Positions 30,037 through 41,800 of a stretch of 64,000 bases of DNA are shown here, in pieces. The notes under the pieces were generated by a model. The model was not told where the DNA came from and did no database searches. It saw only the letters and a program-made list of their open reading frames with translations. This stretch comes from Acholoe squamosa (taxonomy: Eukaryota; Annelida; Polychaeta; Phyllodocida; Polynoidae). Positions within the stretch are counted from its first letter, which is position 1. Each line of letters starts with the position of its first letter. The DNA lies in NCBI GenBank assembly GCA_949317995.1, contig OX439048.1:28215495-28279494 (forward strand). The letters run 5' to 3'. The translations under genes and the position numbers were made by a program.

Positions 30037-31776
30037 AGTGGTAGATATCAGATAAACATAGGTCGATTTCATAATATGAAATTGCCGTTTCATTCTGAGA
30101 TTATTAATTCCCATCCAATTACATGCAAGACTTGAATATCAATGCTCCAATTATAAGGTTTCCTGTTGTATGACATTTGATCCTGCCAGCTGTTATATTT
30201 TCCACTAACTTTATTAAACTTCATTGATTTGAGATGACTAGAAAACTCGGGTATTCATTGACTTCTATTACCACTTCAAGCATAGGAATATGACCTGCAA
30301 AATGTTACTTCTAATGATACTAGTGACATTATTGAAATGGGAAGCATGAGAGTCCTTTAGGGTGTTTCAGAAGCCACAGATGTAAATAGTCATAAGATAC
30401 ACAATCATAAGACCATTTTGTGACTGTAATGAACCATATATGAAATTATAAATACAATACAAAATATATACTGATGCCCTTTATGGAAAACACCTGTGAC
30501 CCATCAAGGGAGAACACCCCTCCGCGGGGGATTTTTAATTCCCCATTTGGCCACCAGGGGGGCATTGGAGGGCAAAATTACTCTAAAATCATTATAAAAA
30601 TACATTAAACTAATTTTTGATGCAGAATTCAGTGGTTTAATTTCAAATGCACCATTTTTGGTAGAAATGGCCCATATTTGGATGGTAAAATGAACTGAAA
30701 ACAGAAATGGAAAATTCCTTCTAGATCAAAATCTATGATCAAAATCATCATATTATTATGTATTTTTTATGAAAAAGGCTGATTTGTTGTGTTTTTAGAC
30801 ATTATCATGGTTTATAATATGTTTAGAGCTTAATCATCGATTTCAGATGTGAATAACGACCTATGTTCAAGGAGGGGTTCTGACATAACTACTAAGAATA
30901 TTTAACCCAATGATGTCTCATTTTAAAGATCTTGAGATGAACTTTGATAATGAAATTCCTTGCAGAGGGGTGTTTTTGCTTGCCTGGTCACACCTAGCCA
31001 ACAACCAAACTATAGTTCTATCAAAACTGCTGTCACATCTTGGTATGACCAGTTGTAAACATATTAGCTCATGAATGAAAAAAAACCTCTGGTATCATCA
31101 TATGAAAACTATAAAACACCAATATCAATTTGGAGCTTGAAACATCGTCTTGCACCACGATATCCCTTACTATGGCATTTTATTATAATAGATATTTTCA
31201 TAAAACAGTTACAAAATGATGATGGCCATATAGCAAATTACTCACAATTTCCCAATAAGATTGATTCATAACTTTAAAAGAAAATTCCTTCATTGAAATG
31301 ATCAGATTGGCATGATCGTTTCATACTATGAATGATACTTACATTGAAACAACTCTTTTTATGGAAATTATTTAAAATTCTCACGGAAAAAGTCAATGCA
31401 GTAAGTTTTGAATTTCTTGAAAAAAAAAACAACAAACAAACGAGAGATTTCTCTCACAAACTTGATTGTTTCCAAACAAAATTCACACCTAATGATCCGG
31501 TTACTTGTGAATCACCATCCATAAGGTTGAATTAATGTTGATGACTGCTTAATTTATGTTGACAATGTTGATCAACCTGTTGGCACTTTAATACTGTCAA
31601 CTACCGCACATTTCAATATTCGATTAGAGGGGAACGCGAGTCAACATACAACACATATGTATGAATCAACTCTTATAGTTAGATGTTGAATCATGCATGA
31701 TTCATGCATGATTTTATGACCTTGTGTATCAAATTACCACATTTCAAACTTGCATCTGTACAGTTGTGGTTGAAGA

Positions 31777-31778
<2 letters not shown>

Positions 31779-31846
<68 letters not shown>
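31779..31846. repeat. (TA)n microsatellite
   Basis: About 34 uninterrupted TA units, directly against the left TIR of the DNA transposon that begins at 31847. Confidence 0.98.
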
Positions 31847-31848
<2 letters not shown>

Positions 31849-32394
31849 GTCAGTCCACCGAAAGTGGGCACTTGGGTCTTTTTTGGTCTTTTTTGGATAC
31901 AGGGGGCTGTAGAATAAAAAGTAATTAACCATTCTTCTAATTTCTGGTTTCATTTAAAAGAAAACACCTTGGGCTTCAAAAGAAGAGCAAATTTGGGTAT
32001 GTCAGCCTGCTATTTTTTTAGATATGGTAGGACAAAGTTGAAAAATAGCCAAAAATTGCCTTTTTCTTCAATTTCCACCTCATTCCAGGCTCTATGCCAT
32101 CAAGCCAAGCAGCAACAGACCAATATAATTTTATCTATTCCTTAGTGGGGGATCTTATCTAACATTTTCATGTGGTTTGGAGGTGCTCTGGTTGGCATTC
32201 TTTTTCCCCTGTTCATTTTTGTAACCAAATACAGTTGATGTAATGGGCATGAGCAAAATAAAAGTACATTGGTAGACCTACTAAAACACTATCCTCAATC
32301 TTCTTATTTCCCACCAAGATTAGGGTCATCATAGGGGTTTTCCTGGTACAGAAGCTTAGGGTCTACTTGCAGGCATGACTTTGCAATACATATT

Positions 32395-33743
32395 TGTCAT
32401 ACTAGTGATTGGTATGATCAAGTTGTCATATGAGGAATATCATATGGCTAGTGGTGTATGGAGTAAATACATCAGGCTCATAATAAATAGTGTTATTTCC
32501 AGTTGTCACTGGTTTATTCAGCTTTAGGCAACATGTAAGAAATATCAATCATACAGTAGTTAGTATGTAGGTGATTTGTACATACAGTAAACATACAGTA
32601 ATTTATAAAGTACAATGTTCAGTTCCACTCCACCTGTGAGGTATTAATAATACAGTGTCCAGCATACTTCTAGGTGGGTTCCCACACCTAGCTCCTGACC
32701 TGCTGCTTAGAGGAATAATGTAATAATGGATAACTTTACCCTCTGGTGGAAGTCTTGAAGAAGATAGCCTCTGGCCACTAATGGTAGGAAACCAATGCCT
32801 GTCTAGCATAGTTTCACCATAGTGCAGTGGTATAGCAGGTAGCAGGAGATGACTGGAGATGTTACCTCTAGAGCGGTTCTTGGTGATGTGTCCTCCTGGA
32901 GGTGCAGACAGGCTATTTGTAGCAAATCTTGGAAAAGCACCTCCAGACTGACTGGAGCCAGCAGCATCTGCCTAACTCTACAATTGTTTGAGGGGACTCT
33001 TTCAAGTGTCACAGGGGGACAAAGGACCCCCATGGACGCCGCTATGGCCCCCATTGTCTTGGTCGGTTCTGCATCTTCAAACCCTCATAACTCGGTCGTT
33101 TATGCTTGTATAACCGCCATTTTGGGCATGCGCGGAGCTGAATGTGCCAAGATTATAATGCCCGCTGGATAGGCGCGTAACTCCCGCCGGTTTGTCTGTA
33201 GCTCACTCGGAGGTCGATTCAGTCTCCATGGCGTAACTTCCTTAATACTGGGAGTTCCGCCTTGATCTTGGGCTCATTCTGACCGTCTAATTATGGGCTT
33301 TCCATAGATATTTTGATATTTGACCTAGGTCGCTCAGGAGCGACGCTAGAGCGACCGGAAGGTTATGGCGTTGTGCTTATGTAACCCATTGTTCAGTCCT
33401 TAGGGTGCTCAGACACTCATGACGGCGTCAGCGGTGCTCAGGCACCCGTGACGGCCGGTTGCATTCACTTACAAGTTATTAATTTGTGCATTGAACCATG
33501 AGGTCGCACACTGAGACCCTCATTTTTATTATATTGTGCAGTGAACCATTAGGTCGGAGCCTTTGATGTCATAAACTCTGTCTAACTGACTGTGGCTGGT
33601 GTGCAGTGGGGCATGAACGCTCTTATACAAAGTTTGAGCGCTCTTATAGCTCTTAGAACCAACCTGTGTATTAATTTCATAGATATTCTTTGATTAATAC
33701 AAAATATGTTAGAATTTATGGAATAATAAAATGGTATATCATA
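32395..33743 (-). repeat. Element B 3' LTR (about 1349 bp)
   Basis: Plus-strand reading starts TGTCATACTAG and ends TATATCATA. If the last two bases are left out the ends become TG...CA, but the TSD fits better with them included. Confidence 0.9.
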
Positions 33744-33749
33744 GAATAC

Positions 33750-33761
33750 TCCCTCTCCCCC
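33750..33761 (-). promoter_or_regulatory. Element B polypurine tract
   Basis: Minus-strand GGGGGAGAGGGA lies about 6 bases before the 3' LTR, as expected for plus-strand DNA priming. Confidence 0.75.
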
Positions 33762-33989
33762 GAAAAAATGCGAAACTCCGTCATTTCGCCGAGGGAATGT
33801 ACAATTTATACAATTTTTACCTTATTTTGGAGTTATATACTGTTTTGTAAGAGGATTTGAAGTAATGGGGAGTGCTTCAAATGCAATTTTTGTGGTAGAG
33901 CTTTGTCAGTATAAACAATTTTCTCCTGGGTATAAGTACATTTCCGAGTTTCTATATCTTACCATAGCTGAGCTTATTTGCTCATGTGA

Positions 33990-34730
33990 CATCAATATTG
34001 GGTACAATTTCCCATTTTTATGTACAACATACAATTTGGCAAATAGTGTGCGATTTTGGCAATCAATATTCAATTTAGCGTGCAAATTGAACATAAATGA
34101 CAATTTCAGTGTGCAAATTTACAATTTCGCGTGTAATTGCGTTCAATTGACAATTTCAGTATGCAAATATATAATTTTTGCGTACATTTGGCAATTTGAG
34201 TGTGCAAATATATAATTTTCGCGTATATTTGGCAATTTTAGTGTGCAAATATATAATTTCGCGTGCATTTGGCAATTTTAGTGTGCAAATATATAATTTC
34301 GCGTGCATTTGGCAATTTTAGTATGCAAATATATAATTTTTTTGCGTTCAATTGATAGTTTCTGTATGTACATATATAATTTTGCGTACAGCTTGGATAC
34401 ACATAGAAATGTTGATTTTCTAAAAATCTAACTTCAGTGTATGAATTGGGTACAGACATACAGTATAATGTGCAACATATAATTCAAATGTAAATTGGAA
34501 ACAACTTACAATCTAGTGTGCAAACATGCAATCTTTGTGTGCAAAATTGGGTACAAGTGTACAATCTGGTGTGCAAACATACAATTTTAGTGTGCAAATT
34601 GGGTACAAGCGTACAATCTGGTGTGCAAATATACAATTTTAGTGTGCAAATTGGGTACGAGCGTACAATCTGGTGTGCAAACATACAATTTTAGTGTGCA
34701 AATTGGGTACAAACGTCGAAACCTAGATTA
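33990..34730. repeat. Phased minisatellites in the element B 3' non-coding region
   Basis: Two related arrays. The first (about 34080-34350) has units of about 40-50 bp with TTTGGCAATTTTAGTGTGCA and AATATATAATTT. The second (about 34510-34715) has about 60-bp units with GTGTGCAAACATACAATTTT and GTACAAGCGTACAATCTG. All keep GTGCAAAT/ACAATTT phrases. Short open frames here are products of the repeat. 34740-35386 has a T-tract and no gene. Confidence 0.8.
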
Positions 34731-35386
34731 CACTATTCAATTTATGGGATTTGAGACAAATTTTTCCGAGGGCCGGAAAAACAAAGTACTTCATGTACAA
34801 TAGGCTTGTTTGTCTCTGAGTTACTCATTGATTTTGCTATATGGGTGTATTAATTGGCAATTTCGGCAGTGGGCCGCTGCTTAATTGACTTTTTCCCTAG
34901 CCTTTTGAGTAAGTGTCCCTGAAAGAGATTTATTTGGTGAGTATCTTAAGTAAACATGTTTTATGTCAACAATTTTCTCAACAATTTTTTTTTTTTTTTT
35001 TTTTTCATTCATTTTTCCAACAATTTTCTTGGATACCTAAAGTGTGTTACTTTAAGTAAACCTTGGCATAGTATACAAGTGCTAGTGGGTACAAAAACTG
35101 TCTTAGTTATCTACCTGCATTCATGTATATTAATGTTAGATTTGTACAATTTTACAATTTGTAATTTGCAATTTCGCAATTTTGCGCGTATATGCGCGCA
35201 TTAATCATTGATTTTGTGAGAATACCATAGATTTTCATATTATACATCAACAAGTGGCTGTGTATATATTTTTTTTTTCTAATACTTTGATAATTTCATT
35301 GACAGTGGAGGTGTGTGTCATGTGTGAGATGTGTCATCTCAGTATCTCCTGGTGGTGGACTGGGGGCAGTCTAGGCTGTGTGCAGC

Positions 35387-36900
35387 CTAGGCTGTTTCCA
35401 CAGTCACCGGGGAGGGCTGGTGGTTTAGAAAATTAGCAATAGTCTGCATGTTTGACCTTGCGGTCTCCTCCTGGTGTTCGTCAATAATTATATCTGTTGT
35501 ATTTTCCAGTGCTGTCATGGTCACCGGGCTGGTGCCACAATCATTCTGGAGAAGCATGGAGTAGTACAGTCCTTTGTTTTTAAGGGCTGGTATAGTGCTG
35601 AACCTAGTGCGCCAAGGTAGGTGTATCACCTGAGGGAGGTGATAAGCAAATTCTCCTCTCTGTGTTGTTATAACTGCTGGTCCATTCCAGGTAAATATAG
35701 CCTTAGGTAGTGGGAAGGTTTTAACCACTATATCCTTATAGGTAGGGGCAGCTGCTGATTTAATCTCATCAAATTCATGTGGTATTGGCCTCAAGGGTAG
35801 CGCGAAGTTTGAGTCTCCACAATATATTTTAAAATATATTGTGGGGTTTGTGCGCTTGGCCACATTTTTCTTGCCACAGTGTGTCTGTGCAAATTTCTTA
35901 AGGTACTTCATTATTCTGTAGGCTGAGTAGATGGTCAGGGTGAATAATATAGCAATTATCAGGGTGTGGGTTTCCTGAATTGTGAGGAAAGGGGTGTGGG
36001 TTTCCTCTGTAGGGGTTAGTTTGGTAGGATTCTTATCTGGGAGCAATTTGTGTAGGGGCAGCTCGGTGACTAGTCTGAATGCTTTGGCTGTAGGCAGGTA
36101 GGCTACAGTTCCTCCTAGTCTGTATAATTTGAGTAGTATGTATATTATAAAAATGTGAGCTGATATCCCTAGGATGAGTGCTAAGCTTTGGAAGATTGGA
36201 TGCTCTGTAACTCGACGTAGGTATGATTCCTCGTAGCGCGTTTCCATTTCCTTATTAAGGTTGGAGGCATCTTTTAATACTGTTTTGGCAAAGGGCTCTA
36301 AATTTAGTTGAGTAATATCATCCATGATTGGATTTTCCTGTAGTTTATCTAAGGTTCTAGAAAGGTTTACTACTGGGAAATTTGGAAGATTCTCTCTTTC
36401 ATCTGGTTTGGTTTCAGAAATTTTGTTAAGTGCTGCCATGAATGGTAAATTAATTGTCTTGAGAATGTAATGAAATGATAAGGTTGAGTTACAGGGCAAC
36501 CTTGTGTTTGGAAGAGAAAATTCTCCTACACTGATCGTGCACCCACAGGGTACACCTATGATTGAGTAGGACTGGGCCTTCCGAGTTTCAGACGTTTTAC
36601 CATGGCAGTTGATAAAGTAATGGGGTTCATTAGTAGTGACCAGATACTCATCTTCAGAAATGGAAATAGCATGGGTGGTAGGTGCTTGCAGTGGTGAAAC
36701 TGTAAACTTGCAATGTTCCTTAATCTGTTGAGCCTGGTTAGTAAAAATGGCTACAGGGCATGTAGGCCTGTGTTTATAGATTCTACCATTTACATCTCTG
36801 CATACCTTTACTGTAGTACCTTCACATGCCTGCATATCTGCTGAGTCCAATTCGATAAATAATGATTCATCGTAAGATACTGCTAGAAACTCAGTTGTGG
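35387..36900 (-). pseudogene. env: Element B env-like, C-terminal part (membrane-anchored)
   Basis: Second part of the envelope-like gene, in a frame different from the first part. The frame is open upstream of the first candidate start at 36850 and overlaps the end of the upstream ORF. It has a cysteine-rich ectodomain (CRDVNGRIYKHRPTCPVAIF, FINCHGK, GVPCGCTISVGEF), a strong transmembrane segment (LALILGISAHIFIIYILL, near 36150) and a second hydrophobic stretch (LIIAILFTLTIYSAY, near 35920). The long region after the membrane segment is unusual for an envelope tail. The layout fits the F-type fusion glycoproteins of errantiviruses. The frame break upstream makes the copy defective unless frameshifting occurs. 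Confidence 0.65.
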
Positions 36901-38012
36901 TTTGTAATTTGGTGACTCCTTTGGTGGGGGGTCTCCTGTGTGTCTATAGGCATGGGTGATGTAATCATTTGGTACAGTTTGAAGGTTGAGGTGGTAGATT
37001 GAATTATAATGTCCAGATGAATATATATATGGTGAGCTGAGTAAGTGTATGAGGTCAGCTTCTGTGAATAATAGAAATCTAAGTCATTAATTGCGACTTG
37101 TGCTCCAGGGTGTGTAATCCTAAGTTTGTTATTAATGTCAATTAGATATCTAGCAAGGTCTGAGGGTGGCACTATATCAGGGGTTAGGATCCCTGATGAT
37201 AGCATCCTCAGGGCTGCATTTGTCCTTTGCAGTGATTGAACTGTATTCATTCTTGCTGCTATGATAATTAGTGCATCATTTAATACTTGCATTTTTTCCC
37301 TTTGAGTTTTCTCGTGCCTTGAATATGAGTCAAGTGACCTGGACATGTTAGAGGCCCACAGGTTGACGGTGTCACCTATGGTGTTGATTGTGCTGTCCAG
37401 TACCTTCTTATCTTGGATGTATGCTTTAACAAACTTATCTTGTCTGTCTGTGATCTTTTCAATGAGATTAGCTGCTTCCTGATCCTGTTTAGCAAATTTT
37501 CTTAGTATTTCATCTATGTTCTTGAGCTGTCCCATTACTTGGTTTACATCTTCTACTGTGGCTAGACCTAGCACACCGCGAAACAGGGGTGCTAGAAAAC
37601 CCAGTATGGCCTCTCTTTTGGCCTTGTCCAATGTGTTTATGGGGTTGGATAGGAACAATTTGATGGAGGCTAGTGTTTCATTTATCTCCTTGTCTGCAAT
37701 TTCCAGCAAGGTGTCTAGCTCCTTAGCTTGTTGGATAATTTGGCCAGAGGTATGATCTTGTAGAGTAGGAGTGGTCAAATGGAGTATTCTATCCCTTATG
37801 GATCCTTGGGTAACGGGTGCCCGAGGTATCTTGTAGGGGATAGCTAACAATAGTGTTGTGGTTGTATGTCCATTGACCAATGGTTGAGGGCTAGGTTTGA
37901 ATACTACTCCTATGTTTTGTCTCACCACAGGTGTATAACCTGCAGTAAGTGGTTCAATAGTATATAATAACAGCATAGTTAGCAGTATGGGTGAAACTCT
38001 CAGTGTCCCCAT
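36891..38012 (-). pseudogene. env: Element B env-like, N-terminal part (signal peptide, fusion-like region)
   Basis: The chosen start is the ATG at 38012, which gives a clear signal peptide (hydrophobic SPILLTMLLLYTI core, cleavage after LTA). Downstream, KAKR followed by a hydrophobic Gly/Leu/Ala stretch (ILGFLAPLFRGVLGLAT, near 37570) resembles the furin-type site and fusion peptide of baculovirus F / errantivirus Env proteins. Long helical, coiled-coil-like sequence follows. The frame stops at 36891; the rest of the ectodomain lies in another frame. The frames part at a six-G run (plus strand 36926-36931), so a one-base length change there is the likely lesion. Assignment rests on architecture, not on a search. 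Confidence 0.65.
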
Positions 38013-38408
38013 GGTGCTTGTGTAAAGCAAGTTTGCTGTTTAAAGTCTTGTCAAATTTGTAGTGATTTGGTGCTGGTAAAGTCTAAGTGTATGGTGTAAC
38101 ACTTTAAATGAAGTGGTTCAAACTGTACCCTTGCAAGATTGAGCTGTCTTGGCAATATGTCCGGTGAGTCTATAGAGATTGACCAGTAAATGGTAAGGTC
38201 AGGTTGAAGGTGAAGTAGGTGTGTTCTTTATCCTAGTGCAGTCTCTCCTCATGGAGAAGTGGGCTGGCTAATTCCCAAGTGGGGTCCTGTAGACTTGTGT
38301 TCCAGACTGCAGCTGGATGAAGACTGATGGTGGGCTATGGTCCACAGTGCTTCTTATGTAGCCTACCCTACCCACATCCATTGTGGGCCTGGTATTGTTT
38401 CTCTGGAG

Positions 38409-38741
38409 TCAAGGCCTTGATCTCCAGTGTCTGCAACTGTGGGGGTCTATTGTGTACTCTGTGTACTGGTAATTAGCTCCTCCTGTCATCCAGGACAGCC
38501 ATTCATGACCGTCTAGACAGTTGTCTGAGTGTAGCTTATAAGGTCCATTGATCTCTATAGACTGCTGTGTTGGCATAGCGCGCTCTTTCATGTGGGGATT
38601 AGGCTTTAGACACTCCATTGTGTTACCCTTACTCTTCTTAGACTTCATGTCTGCTTTACTTGGGGGGTCCCAGTCTTTGACCCTTTTCAGAGGCAAAAAC
38701 CTACTGATATATTTACAAATTTGATTGGCTTTATTATACAT
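38409..38741 (-). CDS. Element B small ORF between pol and env (unrecognised)
   Basis: 110 aa, Lys-rich at the start (KSKKSKGN) and His/Trp-containing at the end. It sits in the 0.8-kb gap between pol and env on the coding strand. It could be an accessory protein, a spliced-out intron segment or chance. No family recognised. Confidence 0.25.
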   Translation of the reverse strand: MYNKANQICKYISRFLPLKRVKDWDPPSKADMKSKKSKGNTMECLKPNPHMKERAMPTQQSIEINGPYKLHSDNCLDGHEWLSWMTGGANYQYTEYTIDPHSCRHWRSRP

Positions 38742-38842
38742 ATAAGTAATTCATTATCAGTCACACATGTCTTATGTGTGGATGAAGAGAATTTGTAATA
38801 CATTTTGAAAATCTTATGTCTTTTGGTATCTCAATCTTGTTT

Positions 38843-41800
38843 CTAATGTCTTGAAACTGCACCACACCTAGATGTCTTTCTTAGTATGTGGTGTGCAGGC
38901 CTAGGCTTGATAGGGCCTATGCCTGTGGTTTCTCTTGTAAGGGTGATATCATTTTTGTTCCTTACAATTTTGCTGTAGTATTTGGCCTCATGTGGAATAA
39001 GCCTGTGTGCAAATTCATTATTTCTGACAGCCACAACCTTTTTCAGTCTGTCTATGTGCACTGGTCTGGCCACCAATAGATTGGTGTCCAAGTTTTTGAG
39101 TTTGGCACTTGTCAAACTAGGTCTATCTACTACAACATATGGTCCCATAAAAAGGGGTTGAAGTTTCTTACACTCTGTATTGGTCAGGATTCTTGGTATG
39201 TTTAGGTACACCATGTCGGTGACCTTGATTTCCTGTGGTGTAAGTTTCTTATCATATCTATCCTTCCTTTCCTTTTGTAGCTTGGCGACCCTTTCTATAG
39301 CTTTCCTCCTAGAGGTATCTTGATTCGTTATCATGTTAGCTACATGGTCTGCTACTGTGGATATGTCTTCCTGTATTCCCAGCCCTAAGTCCATTGGGGT
39401 GGCTGGGTTTCTTCCATGGAGTAGGAAGAAAGGGGTGAATCCTGTGGTTTGGGATTCGGTGTTGTTTAATGCAAAGGTTATGGGTTCAATAAATGAATCC
39501 CAATTGTTTTGGTGCTTTGAGCAGAATGCTCTGAGTGCTGTGCCTATGCTAGCATTGAATCTCTCTACAAGCCCATTTGATTGTGGCCTGTATGGTGAGG
39601 AGAATTTATGTTTGATCTTGAGGTGTTTAGTTAACTTTGTGAACTTTGCACCTGTATAACATGTTCCATTGTCTGTTTGAAGAGTGGCTGGTGTTCCATG
39701 ATGACAAATTATATTCTTGTAGAACTCTGCTGCTGTTGTCTCAGCTTTTAAGTCAGTAGTAGCCGAAGCTGTTGCATATCTGGTAGCATAATCTATGCAG
39801 ACTTGTATATGTTTGTTTCCCCTGGCAGTTGTGGGAAGTGGTCCCACCGCGTCTAGGTTTAGGAACTTCATTGGTGAAGTCATGTACTCTCTCACTGTCA
39901 TTGGTGTTTTGTGTGAGTGTACTTGCCTTTTTGCTGTGAGGCATGTGTGGCAGGTGGAAACATATTTTGTTGTGTCTGCTAGCATAGACTTCCAATATAC
40001 CCTAGGTCGGAGTGCCGACAGCATCCTACTTGAACCAAGATGGCCGCCAGTAGGTGAGTCATGGAAATACTGAAGTGTACTTGTTACCCATTGCTGTGGT
40101 ATAACAATTTGAAGTGGTACAGTATTGGTTTTTCTCCAATTTATGGGGCATATATGGACTAATGTACCATTTACCAAGGTGTATGTCTGGCCTTGGTTGA
40201 TGATTCTATTTCCTTGTGCTTTTGGTGCAGGCAAGGTCCCATCCTCAAGATACTGTATGAGGGGCAATAGGTCCTTGTCTTTCCTTTGTTCCAAGCCAAG
40301 GTTTGTACCTGAGATGGATGTGTCGGGGATCTGATCCAGTAGTTGATTTATATCTAGCACATGTTGTTTTATTCTGTCTCTTTCTTTTTCTTTTTCATCG
40401 ACTATTGGCCTATCTTGTGCCTTTTGTTGGGGTGTGTCACTCTTGTTTTGGTGTGTAGGCTCCTTTGGAGGGCCTATTCTCGCCTTGATGGGAGTGGCAA
40501 CCTTTTTCTTTAAAGGCACAATTTGCTTTTTGTCAATCTTCTTTGTCTCAGAGTTCTTTGATTTAGTAGATGCAGTGTCTTTTGTGACATTTTTCCTGGC
40601 AGGTGGGGTTTTGGTAGGTTTGTTTCCTGTGACCTTTTTCTCATTTAGAATAGTTTGTGATTGTGTGGGGGGTTTTGGTGTGCCCTCCTGAATCATTTCT
40701 CTAGTCTTTGAGCGTGTGGTCATAGGACACAAATGGTTTGATGTTTCCTCTCCCTGCATTGGTTCAAAGAATCTGACTGATTTAGAAGTTGCTTGAGTAA
40801 TAGCATATATTGTGTCTTCTGGATCTTCATCATCTGAGTCAGGTGGGGTGAAGGGTGGCTCCTTAGGAGTTGCCTTCACTATCTGATTGAGTGATGAGAA
40901 TTCAATAGGCTCGAAGTCATTATCTGGAAAGAGTTGTGAGTATTCTCTCTCACAGTGGCAAAACACATAGTGGGTAGATTGCTTCAAGATACCCCTAATG
41001 GGTGTCTCTGGCCTTTCAATGGTGTTGGGTGGATCATCCCTTTTGAATGGTACTTTCTTTGTTACTTTTGCAAACTTGGTTCTACTGGCTGCTCTAACTC
41101 TCCTTGGTGGGGGTGGAGGGTTAGTCATGGGTCCAGAATCTGGGTATTCTCTTCTAGACATAGCATCTGGTGGTGTGTTATCATCACCTTTCACATGTTG
41201 GATGGTGAATGAAAATTGTTGTATGTCTAGAGCCCATCTGGCCCATCTATGTGTGAGTCCTGTATTGGTTAGTAGTGGGATTAGGGCTGCATGGTCTGTG
41301 TATAATTGGAAATGTCTAGTCTCTAGATAGTGTCTGAAGTGTAATACTCCATACACTACTCCCAGTAGTTCTCTCTCTGTGGTATTGTAATTTCTCTCAT
41401 GTTTGGAGAGGGTTCTACCTGCAAAGGCTACTGGTCTGAGCACTCCTTCATTATCTCTCTGTGAGAGTACAGCTCCTAAACTCACATTGGAAGCATCAGT
41501 TGCCAAACTGAACTCTTTCTCATAGTTTGGATATCTGAGAAGAGCATTGGTACAGAGGGCATGCTTTAATGTTTTGAAAGCATTATCTGCCTCTTCTGTC
41601 CAGACAAATGCTTTGAGATGTGTCTGTAGATCATACAATGGTCTAGCAATTTGGGCATAACCTTTGATAAACTTTTTGAAGTATTGGCATAGGCCTGTGA
41701 AGGATCGGACATTTTTGACTGATTTTGGTGTTGGGAAGGTTTTGATTGACTCCACCTTTGTGGGAGATGGTTGTAGTCCCATGGGTGTGACTCTCATTCC

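Noticed and set aside
31704-31953. Open frames across the (TA)n tract encoding Tyr-Ile repeats on both strands
   Set aside because: They are translations of the microsatellite.
32603-33172. Open frames in the element B LTR (repeated at 46473-47042)
   Set aside because: LTR sequence in both orientations; no motif, and identity of the copies is explained by recent insertion.
33865-34684. Frames such as SVQIYNFACN and HTRLYTCTQ repeats
   Set aside because: Direct products of the phased minisatellites.
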